From assembly GCF_001428255.1 (NCBI RefSeq), contig NZ_LMRW01000023.1, positions 1 to 60,851 of the forward strand: a stretch of 60,851 nucleotides of DNA. The letters run 5' to 3'. A program made the translations under genes and the position numbers. Positions 8,556 through 17,012 of the stretch are shown here, piece by piece. Numbering within the stretch: position 1 is the first letter of the stretch; every line of letters begins with the position of its first letter. This stretch comes from Agromyces sp. Soil535 (GTDB lineage Bacteria > Actinomycetota > Actinomycetes > Actinomycetales > Microbacteriaceae). The notes beneath the pieces were generated by a model, which worked only from the letters and a program-made list of their open reading frames with translations, did not search any database and had not been told where the DNA came from.

Positions 8556-9769
8556 GGATCCGGGTCCGACCTCGAGGCGGCGATCCGCGCTGCGTACCAG
8601 GCGAGGAGGGCGAGTGCGGAACTGGTCGCGATGACCAGGCCGAGGTGCGCTGCCGTCGGGCCGATTACGCCGGTGACCGGGGACCCGAGCACGCCGCCGA
8701 GGAACTGCGCCGAACCGGTGAGGGCCGACGCCGCGCCGCTTGCGACGAGCGTGAGCTGCCCCCAGCTGTGCGCCGCGGGAAGGACGAAGCCGGCGGCGGC
8801 GGCGAACACGGTCGACGTCGTCCACAGCAGCCACTCTGGACCGTGCGCCAGCGAAGCCGCGAAGAGCGTGACGCCGCTCAGCGTGCTCGCCGACAGGCCG
8901 ATCCCAAGTGGGAGCGCCGGGCGATGATGGCGAACCAGGCGGCGGAAGCCGAGGTTGGCTGCCAGCATGGCCGCGGCGTTGGAGGCGAACACCACGGCGA
9001 ACACGACGGGCGGGTGACCGAACTGCAGTTCCACGATGAATGGCAGTGTCGTGATGTACGCGTAGAACCCGAAGGCATGCGCGGCCAGGGCGATCGCGAC
9101 GAACGCCAGTTCGGCGTTGCGTGCACCGGTGAGGAGGGATCTCACGACGGAAGCGTCGCCGGCTGATCGATGATCGGGCGCCAGCGTCTCGGGCACCGTG
9201 ATAGCCGTTGCGAGGCCGATTGCGGCGCCGAATGCGGTGAGGGCGAGGAAGTCGGCCCGCCAGCCCCAGGCGTGCGCGATCGCAGCGCCCATCACGGGCG
9301 CGATGACCGGGGCGACCGAGGTGATCAGGGAGAGGAGTCCGACTCGCGAGGCCATCACGCCGCGGTCGACGGAGATGTCGCGTACGACGCTGCGCGCGAC
9401 GACGATGCCGGCGGCCCCGCAGAGGCCGGCCGCTCCCCGTGCAGTGACAAGCATCTCCGGAGTCGTCGCCATCGCGCTGATCGCCGACGTGATCGTCCAC
9501 CCGATGACGCCCGCCAGGATGACCGGGCGCCGCCCGGCGCGGTCGCTGAGCGGTCCCCAAAAGAGCTGGCCGATACCGATGCCGAGCAGGCATGCGGTGA
9601 TGCTGGCTTGCGTGAGCCACTCGGTTGCGGCGAGCTCGTGCTGAATGAGCGGCAGTGACGGAGTGTAGATGTCGACGGAGAGCGGCGCCGCAGCGGTGAG
9701 CAGCGCGAGGACGAAGAGGATTCCCGCAGCCGGCGGCGTTCGCGTCGCCGGAACGCCGCTGCCCCGCAT
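8546..9769 (-). CDS. Bcr/CflA-type MFS exporter
   Basis: 407 residues, twelve predicted membrane segments. The start ATG at 9769 overlaps the RidA stop in TGATG, which favours it over the longer frame to 9889. Family marks are the N-terminal PLSVDIYTPSLPLI, the loop motif GPLSDRAGRRPVIL between helices 2 and 3, and VARSVVRD. Bcr/CflA transporters expel small toxic molecules by proton antiport. In this operon it may export an aromatic substrate or a toxic ring-cleavage product, or import an acid; direction cannot be read from sequence. Confidence 0.85.
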   Translation of the reverse strand: MRGSGVPATRTPPAAGILFVLALLTAAAPLSVDIYTPSLPLIQHELAATEWLTQASITACLLGIGIGQLFWGPLSDRAGRRPVILAGVIGWTITSAISAMATTPEMLVTARGAAGLCGAAGIVVARSVVRDISVDRGVMASRVGLLSLITSVAPVIAPVMGAAIAHAWGWRADFLALTAFGAAIGLATAITVPETLAPDHRSAGDASVVRSLLTGARNAELAFVAIALAAHAFGFYAYITTLPFIVELQFGHPPVVFAVVFASNAAAMLAANLGFRRLVRHHRPALPLGIGLSASTLSGVTLFAASLAHGPEWLLWTTSTVFAAAAGFVLPAAHSWGQLTLVASGAASALTGSAQFLGGVLGSPVTGVIGPTAAHLGLVIATSSALALLAWYAARIAASRSDPDPCS

Positions 9770-10158
9770 CAATGGCTGCGGTCGAGGACGGCGACCAGGT
9801 CGCACTGGATCAGCGAACCGCCGTCGAGTTGCGCCGCCATCGCCTGGCGGGCGGGCCGGCTCGACGGGTCGGTGAACAGCGTCGTCCATTCATCGTTCAG
9901 CGCAGCGCGGTCCCGGTAGTCGGCAAGCCAGAACGTCATCTTCACGATGTCGTCGGTCGAGCCGCCGGCCGCGGACATCAGCGCGCGTACGTGCCGGAAC
10001 ACGTTGGCGCACTGCACGTCGAGCGCAGCCGGCATCTCGGAGGTCTCCGGATCCCGGCCGGTGAGGACGCCGGAGAACAGGAAGGGGCCGATCCTGCTGG
10101 CGGCCGGGATCGGATTGGCGTGGCTGAATCCGGGCAGCTCGACGCTCGTCCGTCGCAT
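9769..10158 (-). CDS. RidA/YjgF-family protein
   Basis: 129 residues, the normal RidA length. Seen: GPFLFSGVLTGRD, VFRHVRALMSAAGGSTDDIVK, and RPARQAM, where the Arg is the conserved carboxylate-binding residue. RidA proteins hydrolyse reactive enamines and imines; some members act as 2-aminomuconate deaminases in catabolic operons. It lies between the FAH-family gene and the MFS gene with overlapping or near-overlapping ends, so it is a true operon member. A deaminase, a decarboxylase-type enol/keto helper or a detoxifying role are all possible. Confidence 0.85.
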   Translation of the reverse strand: MRRTSVELPGFSHANPIPAASRIGPFLFSGVLTGRDPETSEMPAALDVQCANVFRHVRALMSAAGGSTDDIVKMTFWLADYRDRAALNDEWTTLFTDPSSRPARQAMAAQLDGGSLIQCDLVAVLDRSH

Positions 10159-10164
10159 GGCGGA

Positions 10165-11019
10165 TCAGGCCTCGGCGATGACGCGGTTCTCGATCGCGCC
10201 GAGACCGTCGATCTCCGCACACACGATGTCGCCGACGCGGAGGAAGCGACCGGTCGGGGCGCCAATACCGGCGGGCGTGCCGGTCGCGAGGATGTCGCCG
10301 GGCATCAGCGTCATGACCTGGGTGAGGTAGGCGATCTGCTCGTAGATGTCGTAGATCATGTCCTCCGTCCTCCAGTCCTGGCGCACCTCGCCGTTCACGG
10401 TGAGTCGCATACCCAGCGAGAGCGGATCCTCGATCTCGTCGTCCGTCGTCAGCCAGGGACCGATCGGACCGTGGGTGTCGAACGACTTCCCGAGCGTGAA
10501 CGTGGGCGACCGCTTCTGGAGCCAGTCGCGGACCGAGACGTCGTTGGCCACCACATAACCGGCGATCACCGACCGGGCGGACTCAGCCGCGACGTGCTTG
10601 CACTTCTTCCCGATGACGACGGCCAACTCGATCTCGTAGTCGAGCTGATCCGACAGGTCGGGCTTCACGATGGGGTCGAACGGGCCCCCGATGCACGACA
10701 CCTGCTTGTTGAACCACAGCTGACTCGTCGGGATCGGAATCCCGGCGGCGCGGGCTTCCTCGGCGTGCTCCTTGTAGTTCATGCCGATGCCGAGGTACTT
10801 CTGCGGAGCGTCGATTGGCGCCTCGAGCACGACGGCGTCGAGGGGCAGGCTCTGGCCGTCCGCCGCCAGGATGACATCCCTCATTGAGTCGAGTTCCGGC
10901 AGGATCATACGCAGCGACGTCCCGACTCCCGGAACGTCGGAGAGGTCGGTGATCCGGTCTCCGTCGACCCGGCCCAGACGGGCCGGGCCGTCGCCGATGT
11001 GGTACCGCGCGAGCTTCAT
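10165..11019 (-). CDS. Fumarylacetoacetate-hydrolase-family enzyme (HpaG-like isomerase/decarboxylase)
   Basis: 284 residues with the FAH core: KYLGIGMNYKEHAEEA, the metal site DYEIELAVVIGK, GYVVANDVSVRDW, GKSFDTHGPIGPW and GDILATGTPAGIG. Members hydrolyse beta-diketo acids or act as isomerase/decarboxylase on the product of meta ring cleavage (HpaG type). The start ATG overlaps the stop of the SnoaL-like gene in ATGA. With the HpaD-, HpaH- and HpaI-like genes at 22.7-26 kb it supplies the missing step of a homoprotocatechuate-type pathway. The single-domain form here does not settle hydrolase versus isomerase. Confidence 0.85.
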   Translation of the reverse strand: MKLARYHIGDGPARLGRVDGDRITDLSDVPGVGTSLRMILPELDSMRDVILAADGQSLPLDAVVLEAPIDAPQKYLGIGMNYKEHAEEARAAGIPIPTSQLWFNKQVSCIGGPFDPIVKPDLSDQLDYEIELAVVIGKKCKHVAAESARSVIAGYVVANDVSVRDWLQKRSPTFTLGKSFDTHGPIGPWLTTDDEIEDPLSLGMRLTVNGEVRQDWRTEDMIYDIYEQIAYLTQVMTLMPGDILATGTPAGIGAPTGRFLRVGDIVCAEIDGLGAIENRVIAEA

Positions 11020-11501
11020 GATCTCTCCGTCTCAGGTTTCGCCGACGCCTCGATCGGCGTCGTCTTCTCGTCGCCGCCCTCCGACGGCAGTGCGGGCCAC
11101 ACCTGCGCCCCGATGGGTGTCATCTGGAAGCTGACGAACCGCCAGCGGCCGTCGACGCCCCGGTGCAGCACCTGCGTGGCGACGCCGTCGACCGTCCGCT
11201 CGCTCCCGTCGGGGTTGCGCAGCCGGTTGACGAGCTGACCCGTCATGATCGCGACGTCGCCGATCTGGCGGATGAGCAGTTCGCCCCGGGTAATGCTCTG
11301 GTAAGCCCGGCGTGTGGCGACGTGCTCCAGCAATTGGAACTTGTCCTGGGTGAGTCCCGGAGCGTGGATGTGCACGAGGCTCTCCTCGAAGAGCTCGTCC
11401 AGGGCGGCGACGTCGCCGTCGACGAGCGCGGTGGAGCGAGCGTGCTCCGCCGCGAGGATCTGCCGGGTCGTCTCGGCGTCCGGAGCTTCGACGTGTGTCA
11501 T
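11016..11501 (-). CDS. SnoaL-like/DUF4440 cone-fold protein
   Basis: 161 residues of the NTF2-like superfamily: EHARSTALVDGDVAALDELFE, HIHAPGLTQDKFQLLEH, VDGVATQVLHRGVDGRWRF. Family members range from isomerases and dehydratases to ligand-binding proteins without a known reaction. It overlaps both neighbours by four bases (ATGA at each end), so its production is coupled to the SDR upstream and the FAH enzyme downstream, which implies a dedicated role in this pathway, perhaps on a dienol or lactone intermediate. Confidence 0.75.
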   Translation of the reverse strand: MTHVEAPDAETTRQILAAEHARSTALVDGDVAALDELFEESLVHIHAPGLTQDKFQLLEHVATRRAYQSITRGELLIRQIGDVAIMTGQLVNRLRNPDGSERTVDGVATQVLHRGVDGRWRFVSFQMTPIGAQVWPALPSEGGDEKTTPIEASAKPETERS

Positions 11502-12280
11502 ATCAACCCCCTGTAGGTTCCGCCATCCAGTTGCAGGTTCTGTCCCGAGATGTAGCCGGCCTGGGCGCTACAGAGGAACGCGCAGGCGTCGCCGAACTCG
11601 TCGGGCCTGCCGAGCCGTCGCGCCGCGATGGTCGAGGCGATGCGGCGTCGAGCTTCGTCACGCTCGATCTGGTGCTCCGCCATCATCCGCAGCGCCATGA
11701 ACTCCTGTCGAGGCGTGTCGAACCGCTCGGGCAGCAGGTTGTTGATGGTGACGCCGTCCGCGGCGACTTCGACGCTGATGGCCTTGCTGATCGCAGTGAG
11801 CGCCGATCGGGCGGATGTCGAGAGCCCCATCTCATATGCGGGCCCTTTCACCATCGCCGACGTGATGTTGACGATGCGGCCAAATCTGCGGGCGCGCATG
11901 CCGGGGATGTAGGCGCGCATGAGCTGCACGGCCGGCACCATGTTGGACCGGAGGGCGCCCACGAGCGCAGCCTCCTCCCAGTCGTCGAGTCCGCCGGGAG
12001 GAGGGCCGGCGTTGTTCGTGACGAGGATGTCGACCTCGGGAACTGCGGAGATGATCGCCGCTCGCCCCTCCGGGGAGGTGAGGTCGGCGGCCACGTGGTC
12101 CACGCGGGCGCCGGGGAATTCCCGGCGCACCGCGTCGGCCGCAGCCGAGAGCTTTGCGTCTTCCCGTCCGTTCAGGGTCACCGAGACGCCCTCGCGCGCG
12201 AGGGAGCGCGCGCAGGCGAAGCCGAGTCCCTGCGACGAAGCGGCGACGAACGCAGTGCGCGCGGAGAGGCGCAGGTCCAT
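11498..12280 (-). CDS. SDR-family protein with altered catalytic motif
   Basis: 260 residues, Rossmann fold with the cofactor region FVAASSQGLGFACAR (in place of the usual TGxxxGxG), VTNNAGPPPGG, and the C-terminal GQNLQLDGG. The usual YxxxK catalytic pair is absent: where SDRs have YSASKAAL this protein has STSARSAL, so Tyr is Ser and Lys is Arg. This agrees with the known beta-ketoacyl-reductase-like SDR subgroup that lacks a perfect tetrad. It may still bind NAD(P) or may catalyse a different reaction. Its start overlaps the monooxygenase stop in TGATG, so both are made together. Confidence 0.8.
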   Translation of the reverse strand: MDLRLSARTAFVAASSQGLGFACARSLAREGVSVTLNGREDAKLSAAADAVRREFPGARVDHVAADLTSPEGRAAIISAVPEVDILVTNNAGPPPGGLDDWEEAALVGALRSNMVPAVQLMRAYIPGMRARRFGRIVNITSAMVKGPAYEMGLSTSARSALTAISKAISVEVAADGVTINNLLPERFDTPRQEFMALRMMAEHQIERDEARRRIASTIAARRLGRPDEFGDACAFLCSAQAGYISGQNLQLDGGTYRGLI

Positions 12281-13563
12281 CAGGCAGTCGGCTCGCTGAC
12301 CGCGAGTTCCCAGGTGCGGAAGCCGGTTGCCTCGCCGGCTTCGTGGCCCGGACGGGGCTGGCCGACAAGTGCGTGGTACTTGCTGAAGATCGCGTCAGCC
12401 TCGGCGAGGGGGAGCACGTCCTCGATATCGGTGAATCGTTCACCGTCTGTGCGGTCTTCCACCATGCGGCGGATGATCTCGTATCCTTCGCCGCGATGGG
12501 CCATCACGATGCCGTTCACCGCAGCGAGCCGCTGGTTCTCGAACGCCTTGAGCGCGTCATCCAGGTCGTCGATCGTCGCGAGCTTTTCGGCCAGAACACC
12601 ACCGTCGACGATGGCCTGGCAGGCTCCGTTTCCTCCACGCGGGTACATGGCGTGGGCCGCGTCGCCGATCATCACCACGCGGCCGTCGATCCAACTGTCC
12701 AGCGGGTCATGGCGGATGAGGGGGAAGAGGTAGACCTCCCGTGCGTCACGCAGCATCTGCTGGACGTCCAGGAAGTCGATGTGGCAGTCGTCGTAGTAGT
12801 GGAGGATCTCGTCGACGGTGCCGATCTGGTTCCAGTCCTCGACCGTTTCGTCCCGGGTCGCCTCGACGACCCAGTTCACCAGGGTGAGGCCGGTACCTTC
12901 GAAGTCGTCTGCAATCGGATACACGATCATGCTCGAAATCTGTGGCGCGCCGATGTGCAGAATGGTGCCACCGGACTTGAACGGCTTCATCAGAGTCGTC
13001 CCGCGCCACATGGTGATGCCTGAGTACACCGGCTCTGCGCTTTCCGGGTGCATCTGTCGCCGAATCGCCGATTTGATGCCGTCGGCGGCGATGGCCAGAT
13101 CGGCTCGGACGGTGCTCGACGATCCGTCGCGGTTCTGGAGTTCGAGGGTCACCCCGTTCGCGTCCTGGGTATACCCGAGGCAGCGTTCTCCCTGCACCAC
13201 GGCGTCTTCGCCGAGGCGCTCGATGACGCTGCGGTAGAGCAGCATCTGCAGGTAGCCGCGATGCACGAAGCGCTGCTCGTAGAGGTAGCCCATGTGGGCA
13301 CCGCAGAGCTCGGCGTAGATCTCCTGACCGTACTTGTTGTAGAAGATCGACTCCTGCGCGTCAACGGAGATTGCGCGGAACTCCTCGAGCAGGCCGAGCT
13401 CGTCGAGTTCCTTCGAACCGTAGACTTTCACATCGATTCCGACCCCGAGGGGCTTCAGCTCCTGCACCGACTCGTAGATCCGGGGGCGGAAGCCCTTCTG
13501 GTGCAGGCGGAGCGCCGCGGCCAATCCGGCCGGGCCGGCCCCGATGATGGCGATGTCCAGCAT
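12280..13563 (-). CDS. FAD-dependent aromatic-ring monooxygenase
   Basis: 427 residues of the class A flavoprotein hydroxylases. Seen: GAGPAGLAAAL near residues 8-18 (FAD ADP site), DLAIAADGIKSAIR (second FAD/NADPH motif, about 155-170) and GDAAHAMYPRGGNG with the ribityl contact Asp near 295. Such enzymes add one oxygen to a phenol or hydroxybenzoate ring, sometimes with decarboxylation, to prepare it for ring cleavage. It is second in the leftward operon, so it would act on the compound imported or released by the upstream genes. Substrate unknown; salicylate-, hydroxybenzoate- and nicotinate-type hydroxylases share these motifs. Confidence 0.85.
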   Translation of the reverse strand: MLDIAIIGAGPAGLAAALRLHQKGFRPRIYESVQELKPLGVGIDVKVYGSKELDELGLLEEFRAISVDAQESIFYNKYGQEIYAELCGAHMGYLYEQRFVHRGYLQMLLYRSVIERLGEDAVVQGERCLGYTQDANGVTLELQNRDGSSSTVRADLAIAADGIKSAIRRQMHPESAEPVYSGITMWRGTTLMKPFKSGGTILHIGAPQISSMIVYPIADDFEGTGLTLVNWVVEATRDETVEDWNQIGTVDEILHYYDDCHIDFLDVQQMLRDAREVYLFPLIRHDPLDSWIDGRVVMIGDAAHAMYPRGGNGACQAIVDGGVLAEKLATIDDLDDALKAFENQRLAAVNGIVMAHRGEGYEIIRRMVEDRTDGERFTDIEDVLPLAEADAIFSKYHALVGQPRPGHEAGEATGFRTWELAVSEPTA

Positions 13564-13638
13564 GTGTTCCTCGTGCTCTCTGTGTGTTCGTCGTGACCGC
13601 CCATGGTCCTTGACGGAGGTCTCTGCGTCGATGACCGA

Positions 13639-14388
13639 CTATTCGGCGCCCTGATCGAGATGCGGGAAGAGCTCACCGAGGAATCGCTTCGTCGACTTCC
13701 AGGCTCTGTCCGCACTGCGAGGGTTGTAGGCGACACCGTCGGGCATTCCGGGTGCGTCGGAACGGGGGTTCGTGAAGGCGTGCTGGGTGTCGCTGTAGAG
13801 GTCGAGTTCCCAGTCGAGCCCGGCTCCGCTCATCGATTCCTGGAGCTGCGAACGCATCTCAGCCGTTGCCATGGGATCGTCGGCGCCGGTGCACAGCAGC
13901 ACGCGGGCGGCGGTGGCCGGCTGGTCCCAGCTCGGATCGAGCAGGTCGAGCCCGCCGTGGACACTCACGGCACCGAGGACATCTCCGCCGGTGCGAACGT
14001 GCTCGAGCGCCGAGGATCCACCGAAGCAGTACCCGATCGTCACGAGCGCGGCACCATTGATCTCGGGCTGCTCAGCGGCGACGTCATGCGCCGCGCGGAT
14101 CCGGCCGAGCCAGCTGTTGCGATTGCGCACCATGCCGCCAATCAAGGGCCCGATCTCGGCCCCTGATGTCGGCGTCGTCCGGTCACCCCAGACGTCGGCG
14201 GCGAACACGGCGAACCCAAGTGCGGCGTATCGACGAGCGATCCCGATCATGTCTTCGTTCAGCCCGAATGCATCGTGCACCAGCACGATTCCGGGCAGCT
14301 GCACTGCAGCGCTCGGGGCGCACAAGTAGCCCAGCATCCGGCTTCCGTCGTGCGAGTACTCGACATCCCGCACGATCATGTCCGCCAT
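13639..14388 (-). CDS. Dienelactone hydrolase-family alpha/beta hydrolase
   Basis: 249 residues from the ATG at 14388, preceded by AGAGAGAAG; the upstream codons are not family-like. The nucleophile is the Cys in GYCFGGSSALE, as in true dienelactone hydrolases, with the acid in GADDPMA and the His in DTQHAFTNP. These enzymes open dienelactones formed after ring cleavage, or act as carboxymethylenebutenolidase-like esterases. It is the first gene of the leftward operon and faces the divergent importer operon across a 330-base control region. Confidence 0.85.
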   Translation of the reverse strand: MADMIVRDVEYSHDGSRMLGYLCAPSAAVQLPGIVLVHDAFGLNEDMIGIARRYAALGFAVFAADVWGDRTTPTSGAEIGPLIGGMVRNRNSWLGRIRAAHDVAAEQPEINGAALVTIGYCFGGSSALEHVRTGGDVLGAVSVHGGLDLLDPSWDQPATAARVLLCTGADDPMATAEMRSQLQESMSGAGLDWELDLYSDTQHAFTNPRSDAPGMPDGVAYNPRSADRAWKSTKRFLGELFPHLDQGAE

Positions 14389-14719
14389 CTGCAACTTCTC
14401 TCTGCCACACGTGCTCGTCGGTGAGACGTGGGAGAGAGTATGCCAAATCCCACACGATTTCAAGTGCGATCATCTGGCGAATCCCGACATAGGTGCGAGC
14501 CTTGGAGAATGATTGTGATGATTTTATGGGGCTTTGATCAGGGAATTTATTCGCCCTTGCCCTTTGTGTCCATTTTGTGGTCTGGTCAATTCACACGAAT
14601 CTGCATATGATTTCGCACACGATAGCCGGTCTTCATCACGCATGGATGGCCGGCGTAACAGCACAGGGCTGTGCACAAAGGCAGACATCGCCGTCAGCGA
14701 GAATCGAGAGCACGACCGA
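14389..14719. promoter_or_regulatory. Divergent control region with repeated CACACGA motif
   Basis: 331 bases between two divergent operons, much more AT-rich than the surroundings. The heptamer CACACGA occurs three times on the plus strand, at 14451-14457 (CCCACACGATTT), 14592-14598 (TTCACACGAATC) and 14616-14622 (CGCACACGATAG). The spacing and placement on both sides suggest binding sites for one regulator serving both operons; the local LysR or GntR proteins are candidates. No coding signal seen inside. Confidence 0.45.
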
Positions 14720-15757
14720 ATGACCGACACAGTGAACGCCAGGGGCGCCACCGACAGCGATCTCTACACTGGCGCCGTTGGAGCGACCGACGCCGTAGCG
14801 AAGCGATCCGGGGGATCGTTCGGCCGCTTCGCCGCCCGTTTCGCGGTCATCGGCGTGTGGCTGCTTATGATCATCCTGTTCGGGCTGCTCGAACCGTCCA
14901 CCTTCCTCACGGTGGGAGCCTTCCGCACCATCTTCGGCAGCCAGCAGGCGCTCGTCTTCCTCTCCGCGGCTCTGTTGTGCACGGTCATCGTCGGCGAGTT
15001 CGTCGATCTCTCGGTCGCTTCCAACTTCGGCCTGTCGGCCATCCTCGTCACCGTGCTCACCGTGACGTACCACTGGAACGTCTGGGCGGCGGCTATCGCC
15101 GCGATCATCGCATCCGTTCTCGTCGGCGCCGTCAACGGGTTGCTGGTCGTCAAACTCGGGGTGAATACGATCGTCGTGACCCTGGGCATGGGCACGTTCC
15201 TCCTGGGGATAACGCTGTTCGTCAGCAATCTGATGCCGGTAAGCGGCCTGCCGCCCTACTTCGCCCAGATCGCGCTGCTGAACGTCGGCGGTCTCCCCAT
15301 CAGCTTCTTCCTGGGTGTCGTGCTCATGCTCGGTTTCGCGTACATCCTCACCTTCACCCCTCTGGGCAGGAACATGCGCTTCGTTGGAGAGAACCGTGAG
15401 GTGAGCCGACTCGCCGGTGTCCGCGTGACCCGGCTGCGCCTCGGCGCGTTCATCGTCGCAGGTCTGATCGCCGGAATCGGCGGCGTGTTCGCCGCAGCCG
15501 CCACCGGTGGCTTCGACCCCGCCGTCTCCCAGAGCTACCTCCTGCCGGTATTCGCCGCGACCTTCCTCGGCACGGCGATCCTCGAACCCGGGCGCTTCAA
15601 CCCGCTCGGAACGCTCATCGCGGTCTACTTCCTGGCGACTGGCGTCCTGGGTCTCCAACTTCTCGGCGCCACCTCCTGGGTATCAAGCGTCTTCTACGGC
15701 GGCGTGCTCGTCATTGCGGTGACGATCTCCACAGTGCTGCACGCGAAATCCCGCTGA
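14720..15757 (+). CDS. Ribose-type ABC transporter permease
   Basis: 345 residues from the ATG at 14720; the longer frame runs through the promoter region. A hydrophobic RbsC-like permease with eight or more membrane segments, carrying GEFVDLSVASNFGLSA (the usual GGIDLSVG-like segment), VTLGMGTFLLGI, and FTPLGRNMRFVGENREVSRLAGV, which contacts the ATPase. Ribose/xylose-type importers also carry aromatic acids, autoinducer-2 and polyols. It is the first gene of a five-gene rightward operon that continues with the binding protein, ATPase, amidohydrolase and DUF3500 gene. Confidence 0.88.
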   Translation: MTDTVNARGATDSDLYTGAVGATDAVAKRSGGSFGRFAARFAVIGVWLLMIILFGLLEPSTFLTVGAFRTIFGSQQALVFLSAALLCTVIVGEFVDLSVASNFGLSAILVTVLTVTYHWNVWAAAIAAIIASVLVGAVNGLLVVKLGVNTIVVTLGMGTFLLGITLFVSNLMPVSGLPPYFAQIALLNVGGLPISFFLGVVLMLGFAYILTFTPLGRNMRFVGENREVSRLAGVRVTRLRLGAFIVAGLIAGIGGVFAAAATGGFDPAVSQSYLLPVFAATFLGTAILEPGRFNPLGTLIAVYFLATGVLGLQLLGATSWVSSVFYGGVLVIAVTISTVLHAKSR

Positions 15758-15836
15758 CCCCAGCCACTTCTATCCGTTCCGTTCCATGCTGTCCCGTTCC
15801 GTTGCCAGTGCTGTCAATACAAGGAGAGAACAAAGA

Positions 15837-17012
15837 ATGAACACAGCATCCCCTCTCGGCCGTCGACGTGCCCGCGCATTCGCCGCAGCCAGTGCCATCG
15901 CCATCGCGGCGCTCACCCTCGCCGGGTGCGCCGCAAATGGCGGGTCGGCGCCGGAGTCCAGCCCGAGCACGAGCCCCGCGGCCGAATCCGACCTCGCGGC
16001 CACGGTCGCGAAGCTCCAGGAGCCGCTCGAGGCGTACCCCGTCCCGACCGAACCGATCGAGGACGTGAGCTCGGTCGAAGGTAAGACGGTCTACTACATC
16101 CCGATCACCCTGCAGTCGCCCGCCTTCACGGTCACAGCGAACGGCCTGACCGACGCCCTCGAGACGGTCGGGGTGAACGTGCAGCTCTGCGACGGAAAGG
16201 GAACGCCGACCGACATCAGCGCCTGCGTCAACCAGGCGACCGAGGCCAACGCGGCATCGATCGTCCTCGACGCCATCCCCTACGGACTCGCCGGCAACGC
16301 CCTCGATGCCGCCCAGGCCGCCGGCATCCCGGTGATCATCAACAACCAGATCCCGGACCCCGCGCACCCCGACTCCGAGACCCTCGAGACGATCCCCGGA
16401 AGCGGCACCTCGATGGAGGTAGCCCTCTCCCAGTGGTTCGCCCTCGACTCGAATGGAGCGGGCTCGCTGCTGATCAACCAGAGCACGGACGGTCCCTCGC
16501 CGGCGGCGTATGTGAAGACCGCCCAGGAGGAGATCGCCGACGACTGCGCCGACTGCACGATCACGATCAACGGGATCTCGGTGTCGAGCTTCTCGCTCAT
16601 CCCGTCGTCCACCAGCGCAGCACTGCTTCAGAACCCTGAGATCGGTTACGTGGAGGCACAGTACGACCAGTACCTCCAGCCGACCCAGGGTGGCGTGCAG
16701 CAGTCCGGACGCACGGACATCAAGGGCATGGCAGGCGCGGCGGGACTCGGGAGCCTTCAGGCTCTCGAGAACGGCACCTTCCTCTATGCGGCCGCGTCGC
16801 CCGCCCTCACCTTCCAGGGTTGGATCGACGCCGATGCGTCGCTTCGTCTCATCCTGGGCATTCCCGTACCTGACTACGTGGTCCCGGTGCGCCTGTTCAC
16901 GCGCGACACGATCAGCAACGACACCCTGACCGAGGAAGCGGAGGCGTCTGGCGAATGGTTCGGACCGACCACGTTCCCCAAAGACTTCGAATCGCTCTGG
17001 GGAGTGGCGTGA
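15837..17012 (+). CDS. ABC transporter substrate-binding lipoprotein
   Basis: 391 residues from the ATG at 15837, chosen for AAGGAGAG at 15821-15828. N-terminal lipoprotein signal with lipobox LAGC, then a Ser/Pro/Ala-rich linker and a type I periplasmic-binding fold (VYYIPITLQSPAF, ACVNQATEANAASIVLDAI, AAGIPVIINNQIPD). Ribose-type binding proteins usually bind sugars, but the catabolic context here suggests an aromatic or other small acid. The stop overlaps the GTG start of the ATPase gene. Confidence 0.87.
   Translation: MNTASPLGRRRARAFAAASAIAIAALTLAGCAANGGSAPESSPSTSPAAESDLAATVAKLQEPLEAYPVPTEPIEDVSSVEGKTVYYIPITLQSPAFTVTANGLTDALETVGVNVQLCDGKGTPTDISACVNQATEANAASIVLDAIPYGLAGNALDAAQAAGIPVIINNQIPDPAHPDSETLETIPGSGTSMEVALSQWFALDSNGAGSLLINQSTDGPSPAAYVKTAQEEIADDCADCTITINGISVSSFSLIPSSTSAALLQNPEIGYVEAQYDQYLQPTQGGVQQSGRTDIKGMAGAAGLGSLQALENGTFLYAAASPALTFQGWIDADASLRLILGIPVPDYVVPVRLFTRDTISNDTLTEEAEASGEWFGPTTFPKDFESLWGVA

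Noticed and set aside
7659..9620. A 653-codon leftward frame fusing LysR with an N-terminal extension
   Set aside because: The extension is the wrong frame of the MFS gene; the LysR protein begins around 8540-8555.
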